Part shown: in pieces, positions 36,401 through 44,815 of the stretch | How positions within the stretch are numbered: the first letter of the stretch is position 1 | How the letters are laid out: every line of letters starts with the position of its first letter | From: Oceanococcus sp. HetDA_MAG_MS8 | GTDB lineage: Bacteria > Pseudomonadota > Gammaproteobacteria > Nevskiales > Oceanococcaceae | Assembly: GCA_019192445.1 (NCBI GenBank) | Contig: JAHCMK010000005.1 | Coordinates: forward strand, 62,001-126,000 | Direction of reading: 5' to 3' | Length of the DNA stretch: 64,000 nucleotides | Made by a program: the position numbers and the translations under genes | Notes under the pieces: model-generated | Database searches by the model: none | The model's input: only the letters and a program-made list of their open reading frames with translations | What the model was told of the DNA's origin: nothing

Positions 36401-36459
36401 TCATCATCTTAGGCCTCGCCGGACTTGGGCGTTCGCGGCGTGTCTTAGGCTGCGCTTAG
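33418..36459 (+). CDS. Large secreted beta-propeller (BNR-repeat) protein with GlyGly-CTERM-like tail
   Basis: A 1013-residue protein. The N-terminus (MKFKIPLGLGAAAAVVSTTW) is an export signal. BNR/sortilin-like repeats of the pattern S-x-D-x-G-x-x-W/F occur throughout (FRSTDAGSNF, VSSDFGDSW, VSTDAGESF), indicating one or two beta-propellers of the kind that bind or cut glycans or proteins. The C-terminus is a Gly/Ser linker, then GGGAMPGILLIILGLAGLGRSRR, a glycine-membrane-arginine sorting tail resembling GlyGly-CTERM. The ATG at 33418 has GGAGAACACC. A sigma-54 promoter lies upstream and a strong terminator downstream. The gene is divergent from the DUF4331 operon. Confidence 0.78.
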   Translation: MKFKIPLGLGAAAAVVSTTWYVTQTAPGLSTGEAEQCPRGFSVVNTAEYAREFRPSLTDSQLAGIEEQYGEQFCLNNKHPEPVGEILAANDALTAGVGPVPKGAYRKAVEAKQAMKALQPKVAGASGTWTEYGSGPLLDDPERGGLGLGIPTAMGRVDSFAYDPEANRLFALIGTGGVWMSEGDTVQELGDFWEPIGDNMPTLINGAVEWTPARGGRLVVVSGEHLMGGNTYSGLGAFWSDDLGATWNQANGVPDGALGFEVAVDESNPDIVYVATSKGLFRSTDAGSNFVNVNLPTSPECAGVEDFGPCQFANFVTDVIVKQPGGSTDEVGGEVLAAVGYRAGQATFPDGTVHAPGNGLYKSATGEPDSFTKLDVSGDGLSNIGFAPQERIGRLELGAAYGPDQDHNIVYAILGDAVLFNGGVPVLDAPDGIIPNPGVPNSTSLNGIYVSSDFGDSWIRMADDVEIALNPLSGSTFAALAAIQAPGVQSWYNMWILPDPTRTDPLGFPTRLGFGLEEVFQSRTTDLVGQNGIAQQGPSDYNVIGTYFAGDSCLALSLGLPVCPNNRPITTETTTHPDQHDALYIPTGDGGVCLFAGHDGGVSRQCVAAGEEMDNSKWGIGNNEGFDTLLPYGLAVANDGRIWFGLQDNGSGYIDGQTRERIQNLGGDGFFASVDPNNSDYAWLTIQVGALNVTTDGGLSYTAANPPISSPSFANWFTMDPTDPLHVMTAGPEVVAVTQGPALDWREVFNLGTNARTGQTNIMTHIDLYDGQAYVAFCGPCDLLGNWETGIQNGLATNVGGDEPPVKGEPDGWHFAAAAGLPNRFITSTEIDPDRPETVYVTLAGYANRTWIPPGSYLDPNTELGEGNVYVSTDAGESFRDISGNLPAVHARNIIKRGTQLIVATDVGAFISSDLNGSTWAPLGDIPNAPMTQVVLKPDNPNKLYASTFGRGIWEYDFSADGIIDGGDSTGGVVNPPAGGSTGVRGGGAMPGILLIILGLAGLGRSRRVLGCA

Positions 36460-36503
36460 ATCCGTGTAATGACGCCCTGCCATTGAGCGGGCGTTCACTA
36501 CGA

Positions 36504-36536
36504 AGCCCGCGGCCTCAAAGCCGCGGGCTTTTTTTT
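36504..36536 (+). terminator. Rho-independent terminator of the beta-propeller gene
   Basis: AGCCCGCGGC-CTCAAA-GCCGCGGGCT, a perfect 10-base stem followed by eight T. The 190 bases after it, up to 36728, hold nothing recognisable. Confidence 0.93.
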
Positions 36537-36728
36537 GCTCGGCGGGGTAGCGTGGAATATAGCCAACATAGTTAGTTGAGCGGCCAGCGCGCCTGTGGTC
36601 TGAAAGTCGAGCAACAATAGTCTCAGTCGTCAGGGCAGAAACCAAAAAAAGGCAGGTTGAGTCTGCCCCAGCACATATCTCGCTAATTCTCCACGCCGCT
36701 ACATGTCACATTCGGCCTGCACGCTTGG

Positions 36729-37811
36729 TTATGGGCCCGCGCTGGGCCAAGTCCATAGTTCTCCTAGCTTGAGAACGGGGGCTTGCTCCGCATTCAGGCC
36801 CCGTTTCTCACGGGCTGCTCGCAGTGCTTGGGGTGGCTGGGCCACAGGCTCACGGGTGAGCTTAAAACTACCCCAATGGATGGGCAGCATCACCTTGGCG
36901 CCAAGATCCGTGAAGGCCTGCAGGGCCTCATCCGGGCTCATGTGCTGATACTGCAAAAAAGACTCCGGGTAATAGGCGCCAATCGGCAGCATGGCCACGT
37001 CGATATTGGGAAAGCGCTGCCCGATTTCGGCAAAGCCAGGGAAGTAACCGGTATCGCCTCCGAAAAAGTATCGTTTTTGGGGGGATTCCAGTACCCAGCC
37101 GCACCAAAGAGTGCTATTCGTGGGTTGGCCAATGCGACGGGACCAATGCTGCACCGGAACGCAATGGGCCGTCCAGCCGCCCACCTCAACTGATTCCCAC
37201 CAATCCAGTTCCTGCACTTGATGACGTCCTCGCTCGTGAAACCAGTCAGCGAGGCCCAGCGGCACGAGCCAGGGTGTGTCCGCGGGCAAGGCCAATACCG
37301 TTTTTTCGTCGAGGTGGTCGTAGTGGTTATGGGATATGAGAGCAAAGAGCAGAGGAGGGATGTCTTCAGGGGCGAGGGCTGGTGCTGTTTTGCGTTTAAT
37401 GAGCAGGGCGCGCTCAGTCAGGTGCGGATCGGTGAGCACATAATCGTCGCCTTCTCCGATGAGCATGGTGGCATGACCGAGCCAGCGCACTCCTTGCCCA
37501 TGGCCGGCGACAGGATTGACCCGCGGAACCGGCCCAAATTCTTGTCCGGCAAAGCGGTTGGGCTTGAACAGCTCGCGAAGCAATGCGCCATATTGCACTT
37601 CAAAAGGCTCCCAAGGGTTGAAGAAGCGACCCTGATGCTGGTGGCTCGCCTCCAGTGCTGCGGGGAACTCCGCCACTAGAGGAGGTTGGGAGGCGCAGCC
37701 GGCGACACACATCAATCCCCCGACCAAGCCGAAGCCCAGGCAGCGGCGCAACCACGGCATCTTTTTGGTTTTGACGTAGGGCGAATAATGCATGTGTTGG
37801 ACACTAGTCAT
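36729..37811 (-). CDS. MBL-fold lipoprotein, NAPE-PLD/RomA-like
   Basis: A 360-residue (or shorter) protein. A lipobox VAGC near residue 39 follows a hydrophobic signal. The metal motif SHNHYDHLD and the further histidine/aspartate sites (FFGGDTGYFPGF; LPIHWGSFKL) place it in the MBL branch related to N-acyl-phosphatidylethanolamine phospholipase D. The start is uncertain: ATG codons at 37811, 37793 and 37760 all keep the signal peptide and none has a clear ribosome site. The natural substrate is unknown; membrane lipids are possible by family. Confidence 0.8.
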   Translation of the reverse strand: MTSVQHMHYSPYVKTKKMPWLRRCLGFGLVGGLMCVAGCASQPPLVAEFPAALEASHQHQGRFFNPWEPFEVQYGALLRELFKPNRFAGQEFGPVPRVNPVAGHGQGVRWLGHATMLIGEGDDYVLTDPHLTERALLIKRKTAPALAPEDIPPLLFALISHNHYDHLDEKTVLALPADTPWLVPLGLADWFHERGRHQVQELDWWESVEVGGWTAHCVPVQHWSRRIGQPTNSTLWCGWVLESPQKRYFFGGDTGYFPGFAEIGQRFPNIDVAMLPIGAYYPESFLQYQHMSPDEALQAFTDLGAKVMLPIHWGSFKLTREPVAQPPQALRAAREKRGLNAEQAPVLKLGELWTWPSAGP

Positions 37812-37921
37812 GAAGGCGATACTGCCATGGGCTCTTCCTGGCTGGCCTTGTTTTAGGCCTGCGCGGCGCGTGAAGCACCCTGTCTCGGCGGGAACTCCAT
37901 CGATCCAGGCATGATGGAACG

Positions 37922-39106
37922 ATGAAAAACCAAATTCCTGTGCTCCGCCTCAAGCCACGAGAGCAACATAAGCTGCGACGGGGCAGCCTGTGGGTGTACT
38001 CCAATCAAATCGACACCAAGGTCACGCCGATTAGGGAGCGTGCCCCAGGAGAGTTGATTGACTTAGAAGACGCGCAAGGGCAGTGGTTGGCGCGTGGCTA
38101 CATGAATCCGGCCACCTTGATTGCCGTTCGCATCCTCTGCCGTGAGCCCGTGACCATTGACGCCGACTTTTTTGCGCAGAGATTGCGCCAAGCCTTGGCC
38201 GCTCGTGAAGCCGTATACACCGCGCCCTTCTACCGATTAGTCCATGGGGAGGGGGACTATTTGCCCGGCCTGGTCGTGGACCGCTTCGGTGATGTGCTGG
38301 TAGTGCAAGAAAATACGGCGGGGATGGCCGCATTGCGCGATGTATGGCTGCCAGTGTTGCAGGAGCTGACCAAGGCAAGTGCTGTGCTGTTTCGCAATGC
38401 AAATCCGGCGCGGCAGCTGGAAGGACTGCCAGAGGCCGATGAGTGGGTGGGCGCAGCTGTTGCCCATGTAGAGGTCGAAGAAAGTGGTGTGACTCACCGC
38501 TGTGATCTGGGTGCTGGGCAAAAAACCGGCTGGTTTTATGACCAGCGCCCGCATCGTGAGCTCTTCGCAGGCATGGCTTCCGGGCGCCGTGTGCTCGATG
38601 TCTTCAGCTACCTCGGGGGCTGGGGTCTTGGCGCCGCTGCGCATGGTGCGCAGAGCGTGGATTGCATAGATGCCTCAGCCGTGGCCACGCAAGCTTTACT
38701 TCAGGCGGCCAGGAATGCGGAGCTCAGTGTGCAGGCCCACGCCGAGGAGGCCAGCAAGGCACTGCGTCGTATGCGGGATGCTGGCCGGCAATTTGACTTG
38801 ATTGTGGTGGATCCTCCGGCGCTTATTAAGCGCCGCAAAGATTTCGCCAAAGGCCGAGAGCATTACGCCCGTTTGAACCACTTGGCCTTACAGGTGTTGG
38901 CCCCTGGAGGAGTCCTGTTCGCTGCGAGTTGTTCCCACCATATGCCGGCCGATGAGTTGCTCGCAGTTGTGCAGCGAGAGGCATCGAAGCAAGGTCGTCA
39001 GTTCAGTGTGTTTCATCGGGGCGGAGCGGGGCCCGATCATCCGGTTCATCCGGCGTTGCCGGAAACGGCCTATCTCAAAGTCTTTGGCTTGCGCGAAATC
39101 ATTTAA
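37922..39106 (+). CDS. rlmI: 23S rRNA (cytosine-5) methyltransferase, RlmI-like
   Basis: A 394-residue protein with an N-terminal PUA domain (about 1-80; LRRGSLWVYSNQI), a linker, and a C-terminal Rossmann methyltransferase domain. VLDVFSYLGGWGLGAAAHGA is the SAM-binding motif I, DPPALIKRRKDFAKG the motif IV region, and HPALPETAYLKVF the family end. By homology it methylates C1962 of 23S rRNA. It is divergent from the MBL lipoprotein gene. Confidence 0.88.
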   Translation: MKNQIPVLRLKPREQHKLRRGSLWVYSNQIDTKVTPIRERAPGELIDLEDAQGQWLARGYMNPATLIAVRILCREPVTIDADFFAQRLRQALAAREAVYTAPFYRLVHGEGDYLPGLVVDRFGDVLVVQENTAGMAALRDVWLPVLQELTKASAVLFRNANPARQLEGLPEADEWVGAAVAHVEVEESGVTHRCDLGAGQKTGWFYDQRPHRELFAGMASGRRVLDVFSYLGGWGLGAAAHGAQSVDCIDASAVATQALLQAARNAELSVQAHAEEASKALRRMRDAGRQFDLIVVDPPALIKRRKDFAKGREHYARLNHLALQVLAPGGVLFAASCSHHMPADELLAVVQREASKQGRQFSVFHRGGAGPDHPVHPALPETAYLKVFGLREII

Positions 39107-39145
39107 AGCCTAGTTGTACAAGGCACAGCCTGCGGGTCATAGGCG

Positions 39146-39163
39146 GGCCGGCTTATGCCGGCT
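39146..39163. terminator. Hairpin between convergent rlmI and regulator genes
   Basis: GCCGGC-TTAT-GCCGGC in an 80-base gap between convergent genes. There is no T-run on either strand, so termination here is only suggested. Confidence 0.4.
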
Positions 39164-39187
39164 CGCGACGCGGTTCCGGCGGCCCAT

Positions 39188-40330
39188 CTATGCGCTTTGG
39201 CTTTGCGCCACGGGTGTCGACACACTGGTGTCGACATGGTCTGTAAGGTTGATAGCAAAGCTCGCGGAGCGGGGTAGTTGCTCTTTATCAACCATGCGTA
39301 ACACGGCGTCGATGGTCTGCTGCGTGAACTCATGCCCACGGGGCAAAACCAGCACCCCACGGTCGGTAAGAATGTCTGCTGCGAGCATCATGCCTGGCCG
39401 CAGAGCGGCGTAGTTCACACGGTGGTCGGGCTGATCGGTAGGCAGAAAGTCTTGTAACTGGGCATCGACGATGGCAACCCAGTCTTCCAGTTTGGGGTGC
39501 TTGGCATAGGCTGCGGTCGGCGCGGCAATCTCTGCTAAGTCATGCACCTGCGTATGAATGCGTTGCAGCAAGATGGCACCCCGAATGGCGCCCAAATCAC
39601 CGAGTTGGTCGCTAAAGCCATATTGGTTACGCACCATGAGCGCCACTTGTTCCAAGCGCGGGATGCGGCTGATGATCTTGGCGCTCGCCATGGCGACATC
39701 GCGCCGGTCCGCTTTGGTTTTGGCGGCTTCGCGGCCGATTTGACCGATTTGGCTGAGCGCTGCGGCGGCATGGAGTGTCCACGCGACCTGCGGGTCGGCC
39801 TCGATGGCGGGGTCTTGCAGCAAAAATGTGACTGCGGCCTTGAGTCTTTCCGTCACTCCGGATGCCTCCGGGCTAGCCAAGCACAACACATCCGAGAGGG
39901 TTGCGACGGTGGCATGCAGCGTGGTGGACAACACCACGTGCTCAATTTGGGTGGCCTCATAGGCTTGGATGCAGGCTTGAATGTGCTCGGCGAGCTCATC
40001 CTGAGGGCAGGGTTTGAGCAGGAATTTGTGGATGCCGCCGCTATTCACGGCCTCTGCTGCATCGCTGAGCTCTGCCTGGCCGGTGAGCAAGATTCGCTGC
40101 ATGTCCGGGCGGCGGTCGCGAATCTGCCTGAGCAGTTCGGTCCCATTCATTTGTGGCATTCGCATGTCCGCCACGATGACTTTCGCGGCGCTGTATTGCT
40201 CTAGCTCGTCGAGCAGCTGTGCCGGGTTCTCGAAGGTGGCTATATTGAAGCGCTCAAAATAAACGCGCTCGAAGGTGGCCAGAATATGTGGGTCATCATC
40301 AACAAAGATGACTTCGGCATGGTCAGACAT
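39188..40330 (-). CDS. Response regulator with degenerate HD-GYP domain
   Basis: A 380-residue protein. The receiver domain (1-120) is intact, with phosphoacceptor Asp55 in VIVADMRMP and Lys106. The output domain resembles the RpfG/HD-GYP class by its flanking text (SRIPRLEQVALMVRNQYG; LRPGMMLAADILTDRG), but the catalytic HD...GYP residues are missing: the usual LHDIGKIG reads LSQIGQIG at 192-199. It therefore should not cleave cyclic di-GMP and may act as a binding or sensing partner (inference). It overlaps the preceding gene by 8 bases and is the last gene of the trio. Confidence 0.8.
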   Translation of the reverse strand: MSDHAEVIFVDDDPHILATFERVYFERFNIATFENPAQLLDELEQYSAAKVIVADMRMPQMNGTELLRQIRDRRPDMQRILLTGQAELSDAAEAVNSGGIHKFLLKPCPQDELAEHIQACIQAYEATQIEHVVLSTTLHATVATLSDVLCLASPEASGVTERLKAAVTFLLQDPAIEADPQVAWTLHAAAALSQIGQIGREAAKTKADRRDVAMASAKIISRIPRLEQVALMVRNQYGFSDQLGDLGAIRGAILLQRIHTQVHDLAEIAAPTAAYAKHPKLEDWVAIVDAQLQDFLPTDQPDHRVNYAALRPGMMLAADILTDRGVLVLPRGHEFTQQTIDAVLRMVDKEQLPRSASFAINLTDHVDTSVSTPVAQSQSA

Positions 40331-41432
40331 CAGAGGTCTCCACAGCGGCAGGCTGTGCTAATGCTAGCTCCAGAAGGCTGTTCCCTTCGGCGCTGTTGTG
40401 AATAAAGTCATGATCTAGATCCTCAGCGTTACTCAGGCTCACTGCCAGGTGCACGCGCAGCAATGCGTTGAGGTCAAGGTCCGCGGGGGCGCGCTGCGGT
40501 TGGTGATGGTGGCGCACCAGGCTGACAATATCGCTGGGAAGCCCCCAGCATTGCAGGAGGTATGCGCCAATGGCAGCGTGACAGTCTGCGTCGGGCTGAT
40601 CGGATGGCGCCCACTGCTGATGTCCATTGCAATGCAGCACGATGCGTCCAACATCGGCGAGTAGCGTGGCTGTGAGCATGGCTTGGTCGCATTCAGCCGC
40701 GCACAAGACCTTCGCGATGCCAACCGCTTGTATGGCGCGTCGACTAAAAGCGTCGAGTTCAGTGGAAGCGGTGAAGACATCTTTGCGAAAGATGCCCGCG
40801 GCCAGCAGTAAAGTTTTCAGGGTCTGCGTGCCCAAGCGCAACGCTGCCGTATGTAAATCGCAAATGGGATCGGCGGGCCGAAAGTAAGCTGAGTTAGCCA
40901 TGCGCATCACCATTGCCGTCATGCTGGGATCTCGTCCGGCAATGTCGACGATGGCTTCTAGGTCATCATTGTCAGCGCCCAACTGCCGCATCATGTGTAC
41001 GGCTGACGGTGCCGGTGGCAGTCGGCGTAAGCTACCGATCAAACGGGTGACTTCGGGGTCGTGTTGCTCTTGTAGATAGCTTTCCTGCGCCTGGATAAGA
41101 GCAATCAGCGCGTCGCCACTATAGGGCTTGACCAAAAATTGCTGAGCCACCTCCAAGGTTGCGATGGTGAGCTGGTCATCGCTATACCCCGACAAGATCA
41201 CCCTTAAGGTGTTGGGGGAGTCGCGCATGAAGGCCTCTAAAACCTCCGCCCCAGACATGTCGGGCATTCTTAAGTCGCTGAAAACAATGTCGTAGGAGGT
41301 GGCGCGCATGGATTCAAGCGCCTGCTGGCCAGTGGTGCAAAATTCAAGCATCCAGTGTTCGGGGGCGAAAGCCAGTGAGCGGGCAATACCTTGCAGGACC
41401 AAAGGCTCGTCATCGAGAAACAATACCTTCAT
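40323..41432 (-). CDS. Response regulator with HDOD output domain
   Basis: A 369-residue protein. The receiver domain has phosphoacceptor Asp53 in IVFSDLRMP and the Lys of FLVKPYSGD. From about 135 an HDOD domain follows (LPPAPSAVHMMRQL; DPSMTAMVMRMANSAYFRP; LRLGTQTLKTLLLAAG), a signalling module without enzymatic function. The ATG overlaps the kinase stop (ATGA), and the 3' end overlaps the next regulator by 8 bases, so the three are translationally coupled. Confidence 0.85.
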   Translation of the reverse strand: MKVLFLDDEPLVLQGIARSLAFAPEHWMLEFCTTGQQALESMRATSYDIVFSDLRMPDMSGAEVLEAFMRDSPNTLRVILSGYSDDQLTIATLEVAQQFLVKPYSGDALIALIQAQESYLQEQHDPEVTRLIGSLRRLPPAPSAVHMMRQLGADNDDLEAIVDIAGRDPSMTAMVMRMANSAYFRPADPICDLHTAALRLGTQTLKTLLLAAGIFRKDVFTASTELDAFSRRAIQAVGIAKVLCAAECDQAMLTATLLADVGRIVLHCNGHQQWAPSDQPDADCHAAIGAYLLQCWGLPSDIVSLVRHHHQPQRAPADLDLNALLRVHLAVSLSNAEDLDHDFIHNSAEGNSLLELALAQPAAVETSDV

Positions 41433-42427
41433 GAGCTGGCTTGGCCCTGCGGAATCCAAATGCTGAAGCGAGTGCCCTGGCCCACGGTGCTATCGACCTC
41501 CAGGCGGCCGCCCAGGCGGGTCTCGACTGACGTTTTTAATATGGCGAGCCCTTGACCAGTTCCCTGGCCAACGGGTTTGGTGGTGAAAAAGGGTTGAAAG
41601 ATGCGCTGCTTAATCTTGGGGTCGATGCCGCAGCCGTTGTCGTCAACGCCTAAGCAAAACCCGGCGGACTCGACCTGCGCGCGAATATCGATTTGACCAC
41701 GGTGGTAGCGGCCGCGATCAATCTCCGTCTGAATGGCATGTGCCGAATTGATCAACAAGTTGAGCAGAATGGTGTAAAGCTCCTGCGGTTTGGACTGCAC
41801 CTGCATTGACTCCCCCTCAAAATGCGTGCGCACCTGCGCGCAGTATTTCCACTCATTGCGTGATACCAGGCAGGCTGTGTCGATGACCTCCTGCAAATCG
41901 ACCTCGACCACTTCCTCGTCACTGGCCCGCGAGAGTCGTTTCATGCCAGCCACAATCAAAATGACCCGCTGCAAGCCTTCAACAATTTGCCCCAGCGCTT
42001 CGGGGATTTGCTCGCGGATGAACTGACGGCGTTGCGGGCTACAGTTGCGGTCCTCAAGCAGGTGCCCAAAGGCTTGCTGCAAAAAGCTGGTGTTGTCTGA
42101 AATATATTGGATGGGGGTGTTGATCTCGTGGGCGATGCCCGCTGCCAGCTGGCCAATGGCTTCCAGCCGTTGGGAATGCTCCAAACATTCTTGGATGGCT
42201 TCCAGTTCGTCGCCGACTGCTTGCAATAGTTCGGCGCCGGCTGGGTCCTGAGCCAGCAGCGTACTCAAGCCCCGAATGCGGCTTAGGTCATGAGCATGTT
42301 GAGGGTTCGCGGCTTGATGCAGTTGCTGCAGCACTTCTGCCAGACGCGTTTCTGGGGGATGCTCACCCGTGGCCGTATGCGCCGGCTCATGAGGCGTGTC
42401 TAGGCTGGCGTGGGGAGAGGCGGACAT
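41429..42427 (-). CDS. Cytoplasmic sensor histidine kinase
   Basis: A 332-residue kinase without membrane spans. The N-terminal 90 residues are helical with no recognised sensor domain. His100 in AAGIAHEINTPIQYI is the phosphorylation site; the catalytic domain shows the N box NLLINSAHAI, G1 DDNGCGI, F box IFQPFFTTK and G2 GTGQGLAI. It resembles the kinases that accompany HDOD/HD-GYP-type regulators. The ATG at 42427 is used; a GTG at 42478 is the alternative. It is the first gene of the trio. Confidence 0.85.
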   Translation of the reverse strand: MSASPHASLDTPHEPAHTATGEHPPETRLAEVLQQLHQAANPQHAHDLSRIRGLSTLLAQDPAGAELLQAVGDELEAIQECLEHSQRLEAIGQLAAGIAHEINTPIQYISDNTSFLQQAFGHLLEDRNCSPQRRQFIREQIPEALGQIVEGLQRVILIVAGMKRLSRASDEEVVEVDLQEVIDTACLVSRNEWKYCAQVRTHFEGESMQVQSKPQELYTILLNLLINSAHAIQTEIDRGRYHRGQIDIRAQVESAGFCLGVDDNGCGIDPKIKQRIFQPFFTTKPVGQGTGQGLAILKTSVETRLGGRLEVDSTVGQGTRFSIWIPQGQASS

Positions 42428-42591
42428 CACATGCGAAACCTGAAAGGGCAGACGGTGACTCAGGTGTATTGAGCGCACCGCAAACGGGCCCTTGACTGAT
42501 GCACGCTCTATGCCGTGGTGCGGGCCTCGCGCACTAAGCTCTCGGCAGCCGAGGCTAAGTGCTTGTTTTGTAGTTGGTGAGTCACCGAGGG

Positions 42592-42620
42592 TTGCCTACT
42601 GGCACTTCTCGGGCTATAGT
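42592..42620 (+). promoter_or_regulatory. Promoter of the initiator tRNA
   Basis: TTGCCT (42592-42597), 17 bases, TATAGT (42615-42620), 12 bases before the tRNA 5' end. Confidence 0.8.
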
Positions 42621-42632
42621 ACGAAGCCCTGG

Positions 42633-42709
42633 TGCGGGGTGGAGCAGCCAGGCAGCTCGTCGGGCTCATAACCCGAAGGTCGCAGGTTCGAATCCTGCCC
42701 CCGCTACCA
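42633..42709 (+). tRNA. Initiator tRNA-fMet (CAT)
   Basis: A 77-nt cloverleaf including an encoded CCA. The anticodon CAT is at 42667-42669, set in the three G-C pairs (GGG ... CCC) that mark initiator tRNAs. The acceptor stem GCGGGG/CCCCGC leaves position 1 unpaired (T opposite T), another initiator feature. It opens the rimP-nusA-infB region exactly as metY does in E. coli. Confidence 0.97.
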
Positions 42710-42735
42710 ACTTATTTGACGGTGCAAAACAAAGG

Positions 42736-42756
42736 GCCCCGATTAGGGGCTTTTTT
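42736..42756 (+). terminator. Terminator/attenuator between the tRNA and rimP
   Basis: GCCCC-GATTA-GGGGC followed by TTTTTT. It can end the tRNA transcript or allow partial read-through into rimP. Confidence 0.85.
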
Positions 42757-42801
42757 ATTGTCTATTCTCCGGGCTCGCTAGGCGGGCAAGGGTGAGGTAA
42801 T

Positions 42802-43272
42802 TTGCCGCTGGCACGTGACATTGAAGCGTTAATCGCCCCGACCATAGAGGGCCTGGGCTATGAATTGCTGTGCCTGGAATTTGCCCAGGCGGGTCACGAC
42901 ACCATTTTGCGCGTTTACATCGACCATGCCAACGGAATTGGCTTGGAAGATTGCGAAACGGTGAGCCGCGCGCTCAGCGCCCAGCTTGAAGTTGAAGACC
43001 CGATTCCGGAAGCGTACCGCTTGGAAGTCTCTTCCCCGGGTTGGGATCGGCCCTTGGTGAAGGAAGAGCACTTTCTGGCGTTTGTGGGCAGTGAGGCCAA
43101 GGTCAAGATGGCCGTGCCTTTGGATGGGCGGCGCAACTTCCGTGGCTTCATCTTGAGTGCAAGCGATGGTCAGGTGCAGCTGCTGGTAGACGGCACCGAA
43201 TTCTCCATTCCGTTGGCGGATGTGGACCGGGCGCGCCTTGTGCCGGACCCGAATGCTCCGCAGTCGTCATAG
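42802..43272 (+). CDS. rimP: Ribosome maturation factor RimP
   Basis: A 156-residue protein needed for 30S subunit maturation. The family signature LEVSSPGWDRPL is clear, as is the N-terminal RDIEALIAPTIEGLGYELLCLE. The start is a TTG at 42802, supported by GAGG a few bases upstream; no ATG lies nearby in frame. It opens the protein-coding part of the nusA-infB operon. Confidence 0.95.
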   Translation: MPLARDIEALIAPTIEGLGYELLCLEFAQAGHDTILRVYIDHANGIGLEDCETVSRALSAQLEVEDPIPEAYRLEVSSPGWDRPLVKEEHFLAFVGSEAKVKMAVPLDGRRNFRGFILSASDGQVQLLVDGTEFSIPLADVDRARLVPDPNAPQSS

Positions 43273-43292
43273 TTTGATTGAGGTTGCTCGCG

Positions 43293-44813
43293 ATGAGTAA
43301 AGATGTCCTGAGAGTGGTCGAAGCGTTCTCCGCGGAACGCGACCTAGAACCGGAAGATATTTTCCTGGCCATGGAGGCCATGCTGGTTGCGGCTACCCGC
43401 AAGCGCTATGGCGAGGATTTCGACATCCGAGTGACGATCGACCGGGATACCGGCGACTACGAAACTTTCCGCCGCTGGCTGGTGGTGGATGACGAAGATC
43501 CAGAGTTCGAAGGCCCTACGCGGCAGGTGTTATTCGAGCGTGCACAGCAAATGCAGTCGGATATCGCTATCGGCGATTACATTGAAGAGCCTTTGGAGTC
43601 CATCGACTTCGGGCGTATCTCTGCGCAAGCTGCAAAGCAGCACTTGGTGCAGAAAATCCGTGAGTTCGAGCGTGCCAAGGTTGTCGAGCTGTATGAGAGC
43701 CGGATTGGCGAGTTGGTCAGTGGCGAGGTCAAGCGTATTGACCGCGGCAACCTAATTTTGGACTTGGGCAACAACGCGGAAGCCATTATCCCGCGCGAGT
43801 GGCAAATCCCCCGTCAACCGGTGCGTCCACATGACCGCATTCGCGGCTACCTAAAAGAAATTCGCACGGATGTTCGCGGGCCGCAGTTGTTTGTGAGCCG
43901 CACAGCGCCGGAATTGATAATGGAGCTGTTTAAGCTGGAAGTGCCGGAGATTGGCCAGGGTTTGATCGAGCTTAAAGGCGCAGCACGTGATGCTGGCTCG
44001 CGCGCAAAAATTGCCGTGCAGGCCAAAGATCGGCGCATCGACCCTGTGGGCGCTTGCGTTGGGATGCGCGGTTCGCGGGTGCAGTCGGTGACTAACGAGT
44101 TGGCTGGCGAGCGCGTCGATATTGTGCTTTGGGATGCCAACCCTGCGCAGTTCGTGATCAATGCCATGGCACCAGCCGATGTGGACTCCATCATCGTTGA
44201 TGAAGATAGCCACACCATGGATATCGCGGTGCTGGAAGACAAACTGGCGCAGGCCATTGGCCGTGGTGGTCAAAACGTTCGTCTGGCCTCGGAACTGACT
44301 GGCTGGAAGCTCAATGTGCTGTCCGCCGAAGACGTGCAGGCGCGGCAGGAAGAAGAAACCGGCAAGGTTCTGCAACTGTTTGTTGAGCAGCTGGATGTAG
44401 ACGAAGAGCTGGCCACCATTTTGGTGCAAGAAGGGTTCACCACCTTGGATGAGGTGGCCTACGTGCCGGCTGAAGAGATGTTGGAAATCGAAGAGTTTGA
44501 TGAAGACATCGTCGAAGAACTGCGCAATCGTGCGCGCGACGCCCTATTGGCGTCCGCCATTGTTCAGGCCGAACAAGGCGATGTACAAGATCCTACCGAG
44601 GACCTGCTCAACCTCGATGGTATGACCCCCGAGCTCGCTCAGGCGCTGGCTGTGGCCGGCTTCCCCGACCGTGAGGACGTGGCCGAGGCGGGCACTGATG
44701 AAATTGAAGGCGTAGGCGGGCTGGATGCTGAGGCAGCTGGGAAGCTGATTATGGCAGCACGTGCCCATTGGTTTACCGATGAGGACCCCGCCGCCGCAGT
44801 GACGGAGAAATAA
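43293..44813 (+). CDS. nusA: Transcription termination/antitermination factor NusA
   Basis: A 506-residue protein. It has the N-terminal RNA polymerase-binding domain, an S1 domain ([21 protein letters not shown]), two KH domains ([36 protein letters not shown]) and two acidic helix-hairpin-helix repeats at the C-terminus, as in gammaproteobacteria. The ATG at 43293 matches family N-termini ([16 protein letters not shown]). Confidence 0.97.
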   Translation: MSKDVLRVVEAFSAERDLEPEDIFLAMEAMLVAATRKRYGEDFDIRVTIDRDTGDYETFRRWLVVDDEDPEFEGPTRQVLFERAQQMQSDIAIGDYIEEPLESIDFGRISAQAAKQHLVQKIREFERAKVVELYESRIGELVSGEVKRIDRGNLILDLGNNAEAIIPREWQIPRQPVRPHDRIRGYLKEIRTDVRGPQLFVSRTAPELIMELFKLEVPEIGQGLIELKGAARDAGSRAKIAVQAKDRRIDPVGACVGMRGSRVQSVTNELAGERVDIVLWDANPAQFVINAMAPADVDSIIVDEDSHTMDIAVLEDKLAQAIGRGGQNVRLASELTGWKLNVLSAEDVQARQEEETGKVLQLFVEQLDVDEELATILVQEGFTTLDEVAYVPAEEMLEIEEFDEDIVEELRNRARDALLASAIVQAEQGDVQDPTEDLLNLDGMTPELAQALAVAGFPDREDVAEAGTDEIEGVGGLDAEAAGKLIMAARAHWFTDEDPAAAVTEK

Positions 44814-44815
44814 GC

